DNA of 64,000 nucleotides, from assembly GCF_000377645.1 (NCBI RefSeq), contig NZ_KB898471.1, positions 124,001 to 188,000 of the forward strand, written 5' to 3'. Below the pieces are notes generated by a model, which saw only the letters and a list, made by a program, of their open reading frames with translations, had not been told where the DNA came from and did no database searches. The translations under genes were made by a program, and so were the position numbers. The stretch is from Thiomonas sp. FB-6 (GTDB lineage: Bacteria > Pseudomonadota > Gammaproteobacteria > Burkholderiales > Burkholderiaceae_C). Below are positions 7,459-17,735 of this stretch, in pieces. Positions within the stretch are counted from its first letter, which is position 1. Each line of letters begins with the position of its first letter.

Positions 7459-8258
7459 GCACGATCTCCGGATTCGCGGCGCTTGTGCGCCGCACGACGA
7501 TGGGCCACCGGGCGCCCCACATGCGCCTTCGCGGCGCCCGGCTGCCAGGCCTTGCCGACCAGGCGCATGGAACGCACGCGCTTGGTCGCCACCAATACAT
7601 ACATGCCGCCCAGCATGGGCCACCAGCGCTCGCCCGCCTTGTCCATGAAGCGCCAGCGCTCCAGCCAGGCCTGAGTCTGCAGCGGCGGGCGCCAGCATCC
7701 GTAGGCGCCCGCGGTGACCTCGAAACTCAGCAGGCGCAGCCAGTCGCGCACCCGCCGCGGCGAGATGAACTCTCCGCTCTGCGGCAGGTAGGGCTCGCCG
7801 CCCAGGCGCGCCAGCGCCTGGCGCGCGCCCCACAGGCTCAGCGCGTTGAAGCCGGTGATCACCACCTGCCCGCCCGCCACCAGCACGCGGTCGGCCTCGC
7901 GCAGGCAGGCGTAGGGGTCGGAGGCCACCTCCAGCGTATGCGGCAGCACCACCAGGTCCAGGCTCTGGCCGGCCAGCGGCAGGTCGGTGAACTCGCACAC
8001 CAGCGCGGCCGGCCCGGCGGCACCCGGCGCCTCCTCGACGCTGTCGGCGACGTCGCGCGCGAACCAGCGGTGGGGCATGCGGTTGTGGCGCAGCGCGGCC
8101 AGCCCGCCCATGCCCAGTTGCACCGCGTGGAACCCGAAGATGTCCGCGACCAGGCGGTCCATCTGCTGCTGCTGCCAGGCCAGCGCATGGTGTCCGCCCG
8201 GGCTTTGCATCCAGCGGTCGAGATTTATACTCGGGCGCACTTCGGGGGACTCATGCAT
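7455..8258 (-). CDS. class I SAM-dependent methyltransferase
   Basis: 267 residues. The Methyltransf_11-like fold is recognisable from [20 protein letters not shown] and [40 protein letters not shown] (motif II/III region, about 110-150). The first SAM motif is degenerate, as is common in the group next to rnhA and gloB in Burkholderiales. The substrate is unknown. The C-terminal tail is Arg/Ala-rich and ends over the rnhA start. The start is not certain: ATG 8258 keeps the conserved LDRW segment but lies five bases inside the divergent gloB gene, while ATG 8210 would leave a 42-bp gap. Confidence 0.8.
   Translation of the reverse strand: MHESPEVRPSINLDRWMQSPGGHHALAWQQQQMDRLVADIFGFHAVQLGMGGLAALRHNRMPHRWFARDVADSVEEAPGAAGPAALVCEFTDLPLAGQSLDLVVLPHTLEVASDPYACLREADRVLVAGGQVVITGFNALSLWGARQALARLGGEPYLPQSGEFISPRRVRDWLRLLSFEVTAGAYGCWRPPLQTQAWLERWRFMDKAGERWWPMLGGMYVLVATKRVRSMRLVGKAWQPGAAKAHVGRPVAHRRAAHKRRESGDRA
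8204..8231 (+). promoter_or_regulatory. probable gloB promoter inside the methyltransferase 5' end
   Basis: -35-like TTTGCA (8204-8209), a 16-nt spacer and -10 TATACT (8226-8231), 21 bp before the gloB ATG. The element is within the first codons of the divergent methyltransferase gene if that gene starts at 8258. Confidence 0.45.
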
Positions 8259-9020
8259 ATCGTCGCGCTGCAAGCCTTTCGGGACAACTACATCTGGATG
8301 ATCCACGACTCGCGCAGCGCCGTGGTGGTGGATCCGGGCGACGCCGGCCCCGTGCTGGCCGCCTGCGAGTCCGGCGGCCTGCGACTCGCCGGCATTCTAG
8401 TCACCCACCACCACCCCGATCACACCGGCGGCATCGCCGCGCTGCTGCAGCGCGGGCCGGTGCCGGTGTGGGGCCCTGCCGGCGAGGACATCGGCGGCGT
8501 GTCGCATCGCGTGGCCGGGGGCGACAGCGTCGAGCTGCAGGCGCTGGGACTGCGCTTCGAGGTGCTGGACGTTCCCGGGCACACATTGGGACACATCGCC
8601 TACCACTGCGCGTCGCTGGGCATCCTGTTGTGCGGCGACACCCTGTTCTCGGCCGGATGCGGGCGTCTTTTCGAGGGCACGCCGGAGCAGATGCTGGCTT
8701 CGCTGGACCGCCTGGGGTCGTTGCCGGACGACACTCAGGTATTTTGTACGCATGAGTACACGCTGAGCAACTTACAATTCGCTCGCCGCGTGGAGCCGGG
8801 CAACTCCGACACCGAGGACTACGAGCGCTGGTGCCTGCGGCAGCGCAGCGAGCTTTTGCCCACGCTTCCCAGTAGCATCGCGCGGGAACGCCGGGTGAAC
8901 CCCTTCCTGCGCTCGGACCAGGCTTCCATCCGGGCGCAGCTGCGGGAGCATTTCGGGCGCGAACCCGCCGACCGGGTCGACGCCTTCGCGATGCTGCGGC
9001 AGTGGAAGAACGATTTTTGA
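8253..9020 (+). CDS. gloB: hydroxyacylglutathione hydrolase (glyoxalase II)
   Basis: 255 residues, the normal glyoxalase II length. The metallo-beta-lactamase zinc motif THHHPDHTGG is at about 50-59, followed by GHTLGHIAYH, CGDTLFSAGCGRLFEG and the C-terminal HEYTLSNLQFARRVEP, all typical of GloB. It hydrolyses S-D-lactoylglutathione to D-lactate and glutathione, completing methylglyoxal detoxification. The ATG at 8253 follows a GGGGGA ribosome site. It is divergent from the methyltransferase-rnhA-dnaQ operon, with the two candidate start codons forming a shared ATGCAT. Confidence 0.95.
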   Translation: MHIVALQAFRDNYIWMIHDSRSAVVVDPGDAGPVLAACESGGLRLAGILVTHHHPDHTGGIAALLQRGPVPVWGPAGEDIGGVSHRVAGGDSVELQALGLRFEVLDVPGHTLGHIAYHCASLGILLCGDTLFSAGCGRLFEGTPEQMLASLDRLGSLPDDTQVFCTHEYTLSNLQFARRVEPGNSDTEDYERWCLRQRSELLPTLPSSIARERRVNPFLRSDQASIRAQLREHFGREPADRVDAFAMLRQWKNDF

Positions 9021-9031
9021 ACCACAGGAAC

Positions 9032-9051
9032 GCGGACCCCGGAGGGTCCGC
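9032..9051. other. hairpin between gloB and mltD
   Basis: Perfect 8-bp inverted repeat GCGGACCC/GGGTCCGC with a 4-nt loop, 11 bp past the gloB stop. There is no T run, so it may be a weak or Rho-assisted terminator, or an mRNA-stabilising element. Confidence 0.5.
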
Positions 9052-9066
9052 AATGAGGAATACGGG

Positions 9067-10683
9067 ATGCAGCGTTTTCGAGGAGTGAGGTTCTGGGCCC
9101 TGGCCGCGGTCGTCCTGATGGCCGCCGGTTGCGCCGCCCCCCCTCGCTCCCCGGTGTCGTCCTCGCTGCAGATCCCGCGCCCGGGCAGTTCCGCGCCGAC
9201 GCCCGCCGGCGCCGCCAGCGCCACCGCCCTGGCCGACGGCGCCTCGGCCCCGCTGGCCGCCGCCAGCGCCGCGGCCGCGGTGCCCGCGACGGATGCCAGC
9301 GCCGCCGCGGCGGCGGCCGCACCTCGCTACACGGACATCTGGCAGCGCATCCGCGGCGGCTTCGGCATTCCCGACATGGACGGGCCGCAGATGCAGCCCT
9401 ACGTCGAGCAGGCCGTGCACTGGTACACCACCCGCCCCGACTACGTGGCGCGCATGACCGAGCGCTCGCGCAAGTACCTCTACTACATCGTCGAGGAAGT
9501 ACGGCGCCGCGGCATGCCCACCGAGCTGGCGCTGCTGCCGTTCATCGAGAGCGCCTTCAACCCCGATGCCCTGTCCAGCGCCAAGGCCTCGGGCATGTGG
9601 CAGTTCATCCCCAGCACGGGCAAGAACTACAACCTGCGCCAGACCATGTTCCAGGACGGGCGCCGCGACGTCATGGCCTCCACGCGGGCCGCGCTGGACT
9701 ACCTGACCAAGCTGCACGCCATGTTCGGCGACTGGCAGCTTGCGCTGGCCGCCTACAACTGGGGCGAAGGCGGGCTGCAGCGCGCGGTGGCCTACAACCA
9801 GGCTCACGGCCTGCCGGTGGACTACGCGCACCTGCGCATGCCCCAGGAAACGCGCAATTACTACCCCAAGCTGCAGGCGGTGAAGGACATCATCGAGCAC
9901 CCGGAGCAGTACGGCATCACGCTGCCGCCCGTGCCCGACCACCCCTACTTCCAGCCGGTGACCGTCACCCAGGACATCGACGTGTCGCAGGCGGCCCGCC
10001 TGGCCGGCATCTCGGTGGCGGATTTCCGCTCCCTCAACCCGGCGTTCAAGAAGCCGGTGATCCTGGCGGCCACGCATCCGCAGATCCTGCTGCCCTACGA
10101 CAACGCCACCCAGTTCGAGCAGGCGCTGGCCGAGCACCAGGGCCCGCTGGCCCGCTGGACCGCCTACCGCGTCGAGCGCACCTCCACGCCGGCCGCGCTG
10201 GCCGAGCACCTGCACCTGACCGTGGCGACGCTGCGCGAGGTCAACGACATTCCCAGCCGCACCGTGATCAAGGCGGGCTCCACCGTGCTGGTGCCGCGTC
10301 CGCCGCAGGACGACGCCAACGTCAGCCGGCACGTGGCGGAGAACGCCGTGCTCACGCTGGCCCCGGTGGAGCCGCCGCTGCGCCGCCTGCGCCTGTACGC
10401 CGGGCACTACGACACGCCGGGCACGGTGGCGCGGCGCTACGGGCTCAGCGTGGCCGAGGTGGCGCGCTGGAACCACGTACGCGAGAGCACGCGTTTCCGG
10501 CCGCACGCGCTGGTGGTCGTGTACACCCGCGAATTGCACCCGCACCGCGAGTTGCGCCTGGCCGAGCAGCGCCGCGCGCATGAGCGCAGCGTGCGCATGG
10601 CGCAGCGCCGGCGCGGCCCCGGCCATACCGTGCGCGTGGCCACGCGGCCGTCGCGCCCTCTGATCAGCGTCGCCGAGCGCTGA
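9067..10683 (+). CDS. mltD: membrane-bound lytic murein transglycosylase D with LysM domains
   Basis: 538 residues. A lipoprotein-like signal ends at AAGC (Cys 22), although position -3 is Ala rather than the usual Leu. A very Ala-rich linker follows to about residue 85, then the SLT domain with [30 protein letters not shown] (catalytic Glu in FIES) and [16 protein letters not shown]. LysM-like segments lie at about 330-365 ([27 protein letters not shown]) and in the C-terminal region ([27 protein letters not shown]). It cleaves peptidoglycan glycan strands to 1,6-anhydromuropeptides in the periplasm. The extreme C-terminus is strongly basic. Monocistronic by spacing, or read with hemF 41 bp downstream. 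Confidence 0.9.
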   Translation: MQRFRGVRFWALAAVVLMAAGCAAPPRSPVSSSLQIPRPGSSAPTPAGAASATALADGASAPLAAASAAAAVPATDASAAAAAAAPRYTDIWQRIRGGFGIPDMDGPQMQPYVEQAVHWYTTRPDYVARMTERSRKYLYYIVEEVRRRGMPTELALLPFIESAFNPDALSSAKASGMWQFIPSTGKNYNLRQTMFQDGRRDVMASTRAALDYLTKLHAMFGDWQLALAAYNWGEGGLQRAVAYNQAHGLPVDYAHLRMPQETRNYYPKLQAVKDIIEHPEQYGITLPPVPDHPYFQPVTVTQDIDVSQAARLAGISVADFRSLNPAFKKPVILAATHPQILLPYDNATQFEQALAEHQGPLARWTAYRVERTSTPAALAEHLHLTVATLREVNDIPSRTVIKAGSTVLVPRPPQDDANVSRHVAENAVLTLAPVEPPLRRLRLYAGHYDTPGTVARRYGLSVAEVARWNHVRESTRFRPHALVVVYTRELHPHRELRLAEQRRAHERSVRMAQRRRGPGHTVRVATRPSRPLISVAER

Positions 10684-10724
10684 AGCCTCGAAGGGGCGCC
10701 GCCGACGCCCCGCTGCCTTTGCCC

Positions 10725-11630
10725 ATGTCCGAATCCGTCCGCGAATACCTTCTCGAGCTCCAGTCGCGCATCCTCGCCGAGCTGGAGCGCGCCGACGGCC
10801 ATGCCTTCCGGCGCGATGCCTGGACCCGCCCGGCCGGCGGCCGCCTGGAGGGCGACGGCCTGAGCAGCGTGCTGGAGGAAGGCGCGCTGTTCGAGCGCGG
10901 CGGCTGCAATTTCTCGGCGGTGCGCGGCGCCAGCCTGCCTCCATCGGCCACCCAGCAGCGCGCGGAGCTGGCGGGAGCTCCCTTCACCGCCATGGGCGTG
11001 TCGCTGGTGCTGCACCCACGCAACCCCTACGTGCCCACCGTGCACCTGAACGTGCGCCTGCTCAGCGTGCACCCGCCGGGCAAGGAGCCGCTGAGCTGGT
11101 TCGGCGGCGGCATGGACCTCACCCCCTACTACGGCTTCGAGGAAGACGCGGTGCATTTCCACCGCAGCTGCAAGCAGGCGCTGGACCCGCTGGACCCGGG
11201 CTACCACCCACGGTTCAAGGCCTGGTGCGACGAATACTTCTTTCTCAAGCACCGCGGCGAGGCGCGCGGCATCGGCGGCATCTTTTTCGACGACTTCCAC
11301 GCCGGGGGCTTCGAAGCCGGCTACGCGCTGATGCGCGCCACCGGGGACGCCTTCCTCGGTGCCTACCTGCCCATCGTGCAGCGCCGGCGCGACATGCCCT
11401 ACGGCGATCGCGAGCGCGAATTCCAGGCGCTGCGCCGCGGGCGCTACGTGGAATTCAACCTGGTGTGGGACCGCGGCACCCTGTTCGGCCTGCAGTCGGG
11501 CGGGCGCACCGAGTCCATCCTGATGTCCATGCCGCCGCAGGTGCGCTGGCGCTACGACTGGAAACCCGAGCCGGGTACGCCGGAAGCTCGCCTGAGCGAG
11601 CAGTTCCTGCCGCCGCGCGACTGGGTCTGA
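10725..11630 (+). CDS. hemF: oxygen-dependent coproporphyrinogen III oxidase
   Basis: 301 residues from ATG 10725. HemF landmarks are complete: [47 protein letters not shown] with metal/substrate histidines, [11 protein letters not shown], and the C-terminal [31 protein letters not shown]. It converts coproporphyrinogen III to protoporphyrinogen IX with O2, so the organism makes haem under aerobic conditions. It is followed six bases later by nadD, giving the operon hemF-nadD-rsfS-rlmH common in Burkholderiales. Confidence 0.97.
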   Translation: MSESVREYLLELQSRILAELERADGHAFRRDAWTRPAGGRLEGDGLSSVLEEGALFERGGCNFSAVRGASLPPSATQQRAELAGAPFTAMGVSLVLHPRNPYVPTVHLNVRLLSVHPPGKEPLSWFGGGMDLTPYYGFEEDAVHFHRSCKQALDPLDPGYHPRFKAWCDEYFFLKHRGEARGIGGIFFDDFHAGGFEAGYALMRATGDAFLGAYLPIVQRRRDMPYGDREREFQALRRGRYVEFNLVWDRGTLFGLQSGGRTESILMSMPPQVRWRYDWKPEPGTPEARLSEQFLPPRDWV

Positions 11631-11636
11631 TCCGAC

Positions 11637-12263
11637 GTGGCCCCCACCATCGGGCTGCTCGGCGGCAGCTTCGACCCCATCCACCTCGCGCACCTGGAAC
11701 TGGCGCGCTGTGCCGAGGGTCAACTCGAACTGGACGAGGTCTGGCTGATCCCGGCCGGTCGCCCCTGGCAGCGCGGCGACCTGGGCGCCGACGCGGGCCA
11801 GCGCGAGCAGATGGTGCGCCTGGCCGCGCAGGGCGAGCCGCGCCTGCGGGTGCTCGACCTGGAGCTGCGGCGCAGCGGCCCGAGCTACACGGTGGATACG
11901 CTGCGGGAATTGCAGGCCGCCCACCCCGGCCATCGCTTCGTGCTGCTGCTGGGCGCCGACCAGCTGGAGAACTTCCGCACCTGGAAGGACTGGCGGCACA
12001 TCGCGGCCGGCGCCGACCTGGCCGCCGCGCCGCGCCCCGAGCACGAACTTCGGCCCGACGCCGAACTGCTGGCCGCGCTGCAGGCCGCCGGGCACCGGCT
12101 GCTGCAGTTGCGCATGCCCCCGCTGGCCGTGTCGGCCACGGCGGTGCGCGAACACGCCGCGCAGGGTCTGGACCTGCGCGGACTCGTGCCGCCGGCCGTG
12201 GCGGACTATATTGAACGACATCACCTCTACCGAAACCACCCTGCCCCGCATGGACATCCGTAA
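11637..12263 (+). CDS. nadD: nicotinate-nucleotide adenylyltransferase
   Basis: 208 residues starting at GTG 11637. It has the nucleotidyltransferase motif GLLGGSFDPIHLAHLELA at residues 6-23 (GxFDPxHxxH), the NadD-specific SYTVDTLREL near 81, and LPPLAVSATAVREHA-type ISST-like text near 160. It adenylates nicotinate mononucleotide in NAD synthesis. The last codons overlap the 5' part of rsfS: the rsfS ATG at 12250 lies 14 bases before this stop. Confidence 0.95.
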   Translation: MAPTIGLLGGSFDPIHLAHLELARCAEGQLELDEVWLIPAGRPWQRGDLGADAGQREQMVRLAAQGEPRLRVLDLELRRSGPSYTVDTLRELQAAHPGHRFVLLLGADQLENFRTWKDWRHIAAGADLAAAPRPEHELRPDAELLAALQAAGHRLLQLRMPPLAVSATAVREHAAQGLDLRGLVPPAVADYIERHHLYRNHPAPHGHP

Positions 12264-13026
12264 ACTGCAACGCATCATCGTCGGCGCCCTGGAAGACGTG
12301 AAAGCCCAGGACATCCAGGTTTTCAACACGGAGACGCTGACCAGCCTGTTCGACCGCGTGATCGTCGCCAGCGGCAGCTCCAACCGCCAGACGCGCGCGC
12401 TGGCGGCGACCGTGCGCGACAAGGTGCGCGAGGCCGGCGGCACGGTGAAGAACCCGGAGGGCGCCGAGAGCGGCGAGTGGGTGCTGGTGGACTGCGGCGA
12501 CGCCGTGGTGCACATCATGCAGCCGGCCATCCGCGCCTACTACAAGCTGGAAGACATCTGGGGCGGCAAGAGCGTGCACCTGAAGGTGCGCCAGCCGCCC
12601 GAACCCCAGCCTGGCGTGCGCCGCGCCGGCGACGGCCAGGCCGCGAAACCGGCGGGCAAGGCGCCGGCGAGCAAGACGCCTGCCAGGAAGGCCCCGGCAG
12701 GCAAGGCAGCGGCGAACAGGGCACCGGCGAAGCGAGGCGCGGGCAGCGCCCTGGACGAGGCGCCGGCACGGGCCTCCAGGGCACCGGCCCGCAAGAGCGC
12801 CGCTCCCCGGGCTGGCGCCAGCGGCGCGGGCCGCAGCGCCGCGGCACCAGCCGCGAAACGCGCAGGCCCGGCGGCGAAGACCTCCGCGAAATCCGCCGAG
12901 ACCTCGGCCGTCAAGAGCGCCGCGCCCTCGGCCGCCGCTCGCGCGCGCCGGCCGGCGGCCAAGGCCACGGCGGGAACCGCCGCGCCGCGCCGGGCCGCGA
13001 CCTCGCGCGCCAAGCCCAAGGCCTGA
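12250..13026 (+). CDS. rsfS: ribosomal silencing factor RsfS with a long basic Ala/Lys/Pro tail
   Basis: 258 residues from ATG 12250. The first ~115 residues are a complete RsfS: LQRIIVGALEDVKAQDIQVFNTETLTSLFDRVIVASG and WVLVDCGDAVVHIMQPAIRAYYKLEDIWG. RsfS binds L14 and blocks subunit joining in starvation. From about residue 117 a ~140-residue tail follows, made almost only of Ala, Lys, Arg, Pro, Ser and Gly with recurring KAPA/KTPA/KAAA-like units, resembling the C-terminal domain of histone H1-like proteins (compare AlgP). Normal RsfS proteins are ~105-130 residues. The tail is in the same uninterrupted frame, has no stop at the domain boundary and reaches its own TGA, so it is not a sequencing frameshift within RsfS. 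Confidence 0.9.
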   Translation: MDIRKLQRIIVGALEDVKAQDIQVFNTETLTSLFDRVIVASGSSNRQTRALAATVRDKVREAGGTVKNPEGAESGEWVLVDCGDAVVHIMQPAIRAYYKLEDIWGGKSVHLKVRQPPEPQPGVRRAGDGQAAKPAGKAPASKTPARKAPAGKAAANRAPAKRGAGSALDEAPARASRAPARKSAAPRAGASGAGRSAAAPAAKRAGPAAKTSAKSAETSAVKSAAPSAAARARRPAAKATAGTAAPRRAATSRAKPKA

Positions 13027-13057
13027 GCCGGCGTGTGAACCTGGGCAGGCGCGCGCG

Positions 13058-13531
13058 GTGAAGTACTGGCTGATCGCGGTCGGCCAGCGCATGCCCGCCT
13101 GGGTGGACGAGGCCTACGCCGAGTATGCCCGGCGCATGCCGGCCCAGACCCCGCTGCAGCTGCGCGAGCTGCGCGCGGAGTCCCGCGGGGCCGGGCTGGA
13201 CACCCAGAGCGTGATGGAGCGCGAGGCCCAGCGCATCGAGGACGCCCTGCCCGCGCAGGCGCTGCGCGTGGTGCTGGACGAACGCGGCCAGCGCATGAGC
13301 ACGCTGCAACTGGCCGAGGCCATGCGCGGCTGGCGCCAGCAGGGGCGCGACGTGGCCTTCGTGGTGGGCGGCGCCGACGGTCTGGCACCCGCCATCAAGG
13401 CCTCCGCCGACCTGCTGCTGCGCCTGTCCGACCTCACGTTGCCCCACGGCCTGGTGCGCGTGCTGCTGGCCGAGCAGATCTACCGCGCCCACAGCGTGAT
13501 CACGGGGCACCCGTACCACCGGGCGGGGTGA
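13058..13531 (+). CDS. rlmH: 23S rRNA (pseudouridine1915-N3)-methyltransferase
   Basis: 157 residues, GTG start at 13058. The SPOUT fold of RlmH is evident: VVLDERGQRMSTLQLAEAM near 69-87, VAFVVGGADGLAP near 100-112, and the C-terminal knot LSDLTLPHGLVRVLLAEQIYRAHSVITGHPYHR. It methylates pseudouridine 1915 in helix 69 of 23S rRNA. It follows rsfS by 31 bp and is the last gene of the hemF operon; maf and rng, which often come next in this order, are displaced by 3.5 kb. Confidence 0.95.
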   Translation: MKYWLIAVGQRMPAWVDEAYAEYARRMPAQTPLQLRELRAESRGAGLDTQSVMEREAQRIEDALPAQALRVVLDERGQRMSTLQLAEAMRGWRQQGRDVAFVVGGADGLAPAIKASADLLLRLSDLTLPHGLVRVLLAEQIYRAHSVITGHPYHRAG

Positions 13532-13591
13532 GGTCGGCGACGGCGCCTACGTGCTGCGGAACCGACCCACTCCGCGAAGCTTGTGCAGTGT

Positions 13592-13966
13592 TCACCAGAG
13601 GTAATACACGATGGTGAAGCTTCCGACCAAGGTGGCGCTCACGAGGAAGACCGAAAAGAAGATCCGCGCGAGCCAGCGATCGAGGCGGGTCGTGTGGGCA
13701 TACACCGCGTCGCAATCGGCGAACAGATCACCCATCGGGCCTGATCGGACCCACCGTGTGTAGCTCCGCGGCAAGGCGATGGCCGCCGCTACATTCGGGA
13801 TCTCGCCGCCGGGATAGAGCGGCATTCCGAGCCGGAACCGCGTCTGGGGGTTCTTGCGCAGCTTGCGCACCGTGACGACCGCGAATACGCCAAACAAAAG
13901 GAAGCTAAGGAACGCGCCTCCCATGGCCAGGAGAAAGAGTGGGAGCGCAAACGCGGGCTCGCTCAC
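13592..13966 (-). CDS. small two-helix membrane protein, possible immunity protein
   Basis: 124 residues from GTG 13966, whose GTGA overlaps the stop of the upstream gene by four bases. It has two clear transmembrane segments, at about 5-33 and at the very C-terminus (101-124), around a soluble loop containing NPQTRFRLGMPLYPGGE and SYTRWVRSGPMGDLFADCDAVY. No known family recognised. A short membrane protein translated in lockstep after a protein with a glycine-rich hydrophobic domain fits an immunity protein to a pore-forming toxin. That role is inference. The gene is convergent with rlmH, 60 bp away, and is lower in GC than its neighbours. Confidence 0.7.
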   Translation of the reverse strand: MSEPAFALPLFLLAMGGAFLSFLLFGVFAVVTVRKLRKNPQTRFRLGMPLYPGGEIPNVAAAIALPRSYTRWVRSGPMGDLFADCDAVYAHTTRLDRWLARIFFSVFLVSATLVGSFTIVYYLW

Positions 13967-14967
13967 GGCAGCGCTCCCTGGAACTTGACGATGTCGTCGT
14001 AATGTTCTCGCGCAAACTCCTCGGCCGCCAGCCCCGCAGCAATGCTTCCCGCGGCGGCCATCCCCGCAGCTGCCAGACCCACCAGGATCAGCGCCCACCC
14101 CGCGGGGGTCAACATCGCGACGGCGCCGATGGCGCCCGCTCCAACCAAGGTAGACGCAGCTCCCGCGATGGATGCCCCGCCGAACCCTGCCGCCTCGATG
14201 GCCATCTGCCGACGCCAGTCCCCGCCGCTCTGCTCGACGTCGTAGACATTTTGGATCCGCCGGCCCAGATCGATGACCAGGACCCCGCGGCTCAGGTACC
14301 TGGCGTATCTGGCAAGCTCGGCCAGCTTCCAGGCCTGCGCCTTCGAGCGTACGTCCAGACGCGAGATCTTGGGTATTTGCCACACCCGATCGGGCACCAG
14401 GACCTTTCCGGACACGAGCATCATGGCGCGTGGGAACCAGTTTGTGGTTAGCAGCGCCAACTCCTGCCGGAACATGCTGTTGAGCTCGGCCCCCGAACGC
14501 TGCAGTGCCGCGCGAGCCGCGGCTCGGAGCGGGCCTTCCGGGGCTCCCTTGCGCGTGGCGCGGTGATAGGCGTCGATGGCATCCTGGTGCTGCCGCATGG
14601 CTTCGAGAAATCGCTCCATGCGCCCACGGTACGTATCGGCAGCGGCCTGGGCAACGCTCAGGCCGTTCAGGACGTGGTTGCGCAGATCGACGCTGAGTTC
14701 GGCCAGCGCCACGGTCGCCGCGCCGCCGAAGTCCTGGCACATGTCGCACAGCAGGCCGCCGTGGGGCTCCAGCATGCGGCAGTAGTCCAGTTCGTCGAGG
14801 CCGTGGTCGGATCCGAGCAGGTAGGGAACCCTGGCGGACAGCCAATCGGGCTCGCGGCCCCAGCGGTCGAGCAGGCTGCCCTCGGGAACTCCGTGGAATT
14901 GGACCAGCGACCGCAGGTCGGAGCGATGGGGGCACATCAGCAGCGTGGGCATGGGAACTCGATGCAT
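13963..14967 (-). CDS. unrecognised protein with C-terminal Gly/Ala-rich membrane domain, possible pore-forming toxin
   Basis: 334 residues from ATG 14967, or 329 from ATG 14952. The N-terminal half is soluble and includes clustered cysteines (LLCDMCQDFGG near 72-82). A helical, basic region lies at 110-250. Residues about 258-315 form a long Gly/Ala-rich hydrophobic stretch with glycine-zipper spacing and two probable membrane helices, followed by an acidic tail. There is no signal peptide. Such C-terminal glycine-rich hairpins occur in colicin-like and type VI effector toxins, but I see no named domain. It is coupled to the 124-residue membrane protein downstream, and the pair is inserted between rlmH and uup with lower GC than the flanks. 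Confidence 0.65.
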   Translation of the reverse strand: MHRVPMPTLLMCPHRSDLRSLVQFHGVPEGSLLDRWGREPDWLSARVPYLLGSDHGLDELDYCRMLEPHGGLLCDMCQDFGGAATVALAELSVDLRNHVLNGLSVAQAAADTYRGRMERFLEAMRQHQDAIDAYHRATRKGAPEGPLRAAARAALQRSGAELNSMFRQELALLTTNWFPRAMMLVSGKVLVPDRVWQIPKISRLDVRSKAQAWKLAELARYARYLSRGVLVIDLGRRIQNVYDVEQSGGDWRRQMAIEAAGFGGASIAGAASTLVGAGAIGAVAMLTPAGWALILVGLAAAGMAAAGSIAAGLAAEEFAREHYDDIVKFQGALP

Positions 14968-15061
14968 GGCGCGGCGCCATGCGCCGCCGATGCATCCAGC
15001 CTATGCGGGATGAATGTCCCCCATAGCCCTTGCGCCGCAATGGCGGGACGCCCATGCGGGT

Positions 15062-16957
<1,896 letters not shown>

Positions 16958-17093
16958 GGTGGCAAGGCGCGCCGGGCGCGCAAAAACCGTCATTGTGCCA
17001 GCCGTGCCGGGAAGCCTGCAGCACCGGGGCGTGCAGGCGTTCGGCGCTCGGGCGCAGGCCGTATGATGCCGAGCTTGCCCCGCCCGCCCCTCC

Positions 17094-17717
17094 ATGACCC
17101 GCCGCCCAGCACTCTATCTCGCCTCCGCCAGCCCGCGGCGGCGTGAGTTGCTGCAGCAGATCGGCGTGGACTTCCAGCCCTTGCTGGCCGGCGAGGACGA
17201 GGACGTCGAGGCCCTGGAAGCCGAAAGACCGTCGGAGCCCCCCGCGCGCTACGTGCGCCGCGTGGCCAGGGCCAAGCTGGAGGCGGCGCTGCTGCGCCTG
17301 CGCCGGCGCGGCCTGGCCCCCGGCGCAGTGCTGTGCGCCGACACCACGGTGGCGCTGGGCACACGCATCCTGGGCAAGCCCCTGGATGCCATGCAGGCCC
17401 GCGACATGCTGGGCGATCTGGCCGGTACCGAGCATCGCGTGCTCAGCGCCGTGGCGCTGGCGTGGCCGCAGCCCGCAGGCGGCTGGCGGCGGGCCGAGGC
17501 GCTCAACGTCAGCCGCGTGCGCATGAGCGCGCTGCCCGCGCAGGCCATCGACGACTACGTGGCCAGCGGAGAGCCTTTCGGCAAGGCCGGGGCCTACGCG
17601 GTGCAGGGGCGCGCGGCCGCCTTCATCCAGCACATCAGCGGCAGCTATTCGGGAGTGATGGGCCTGCCGCTGTTCGAGACCGCCGCGCTGTTGCGCCAGG
17701 CGGGCATTCTTTCCTGA
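17094..17717 (+). CDS. maf: Maf-family nucleotide pyrophosphatase
   Basis: 207 residues. It has the Maf text [19 protein letters not shown] at 8-26, [18 protein letters not shown] near 81-98, [12 protein letters not shown] and [28 protein letters not shown] near the end. This type hydrolyses dTTP/UTP or modified pyrimidine triphosphates and influences division. It lies 18 bp before rng, with which it forms the conserved maf-rng pair. Confidence 0.93.
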   Translation: MTRRPALYLASASPRRRELLQQIGVDFQPLLAGEDEDVEALEAERPSEPPARYVRRVARAKLEAALLRLRRRGLAPGAVLCADTTVALGTRILGKPLDAMQARDMLGDLAGTEHRVLSAVALAWPQPAGGWRRAEALNVSRVRMSALPAQAIDDYVASGEPFGKAGAYAVQGRAAAFIQHISGSYSGVMGLPLFETAALLRQAGILS

Positions 17718-17735
17718 GCCGGGGCGACGCTCGCC

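Noticed and set aside
9032-9051. Intrinsic terminator after gloB
   Set aside because: The stem is perfect but no T run follows on either strand; recorded as a hairpin only.
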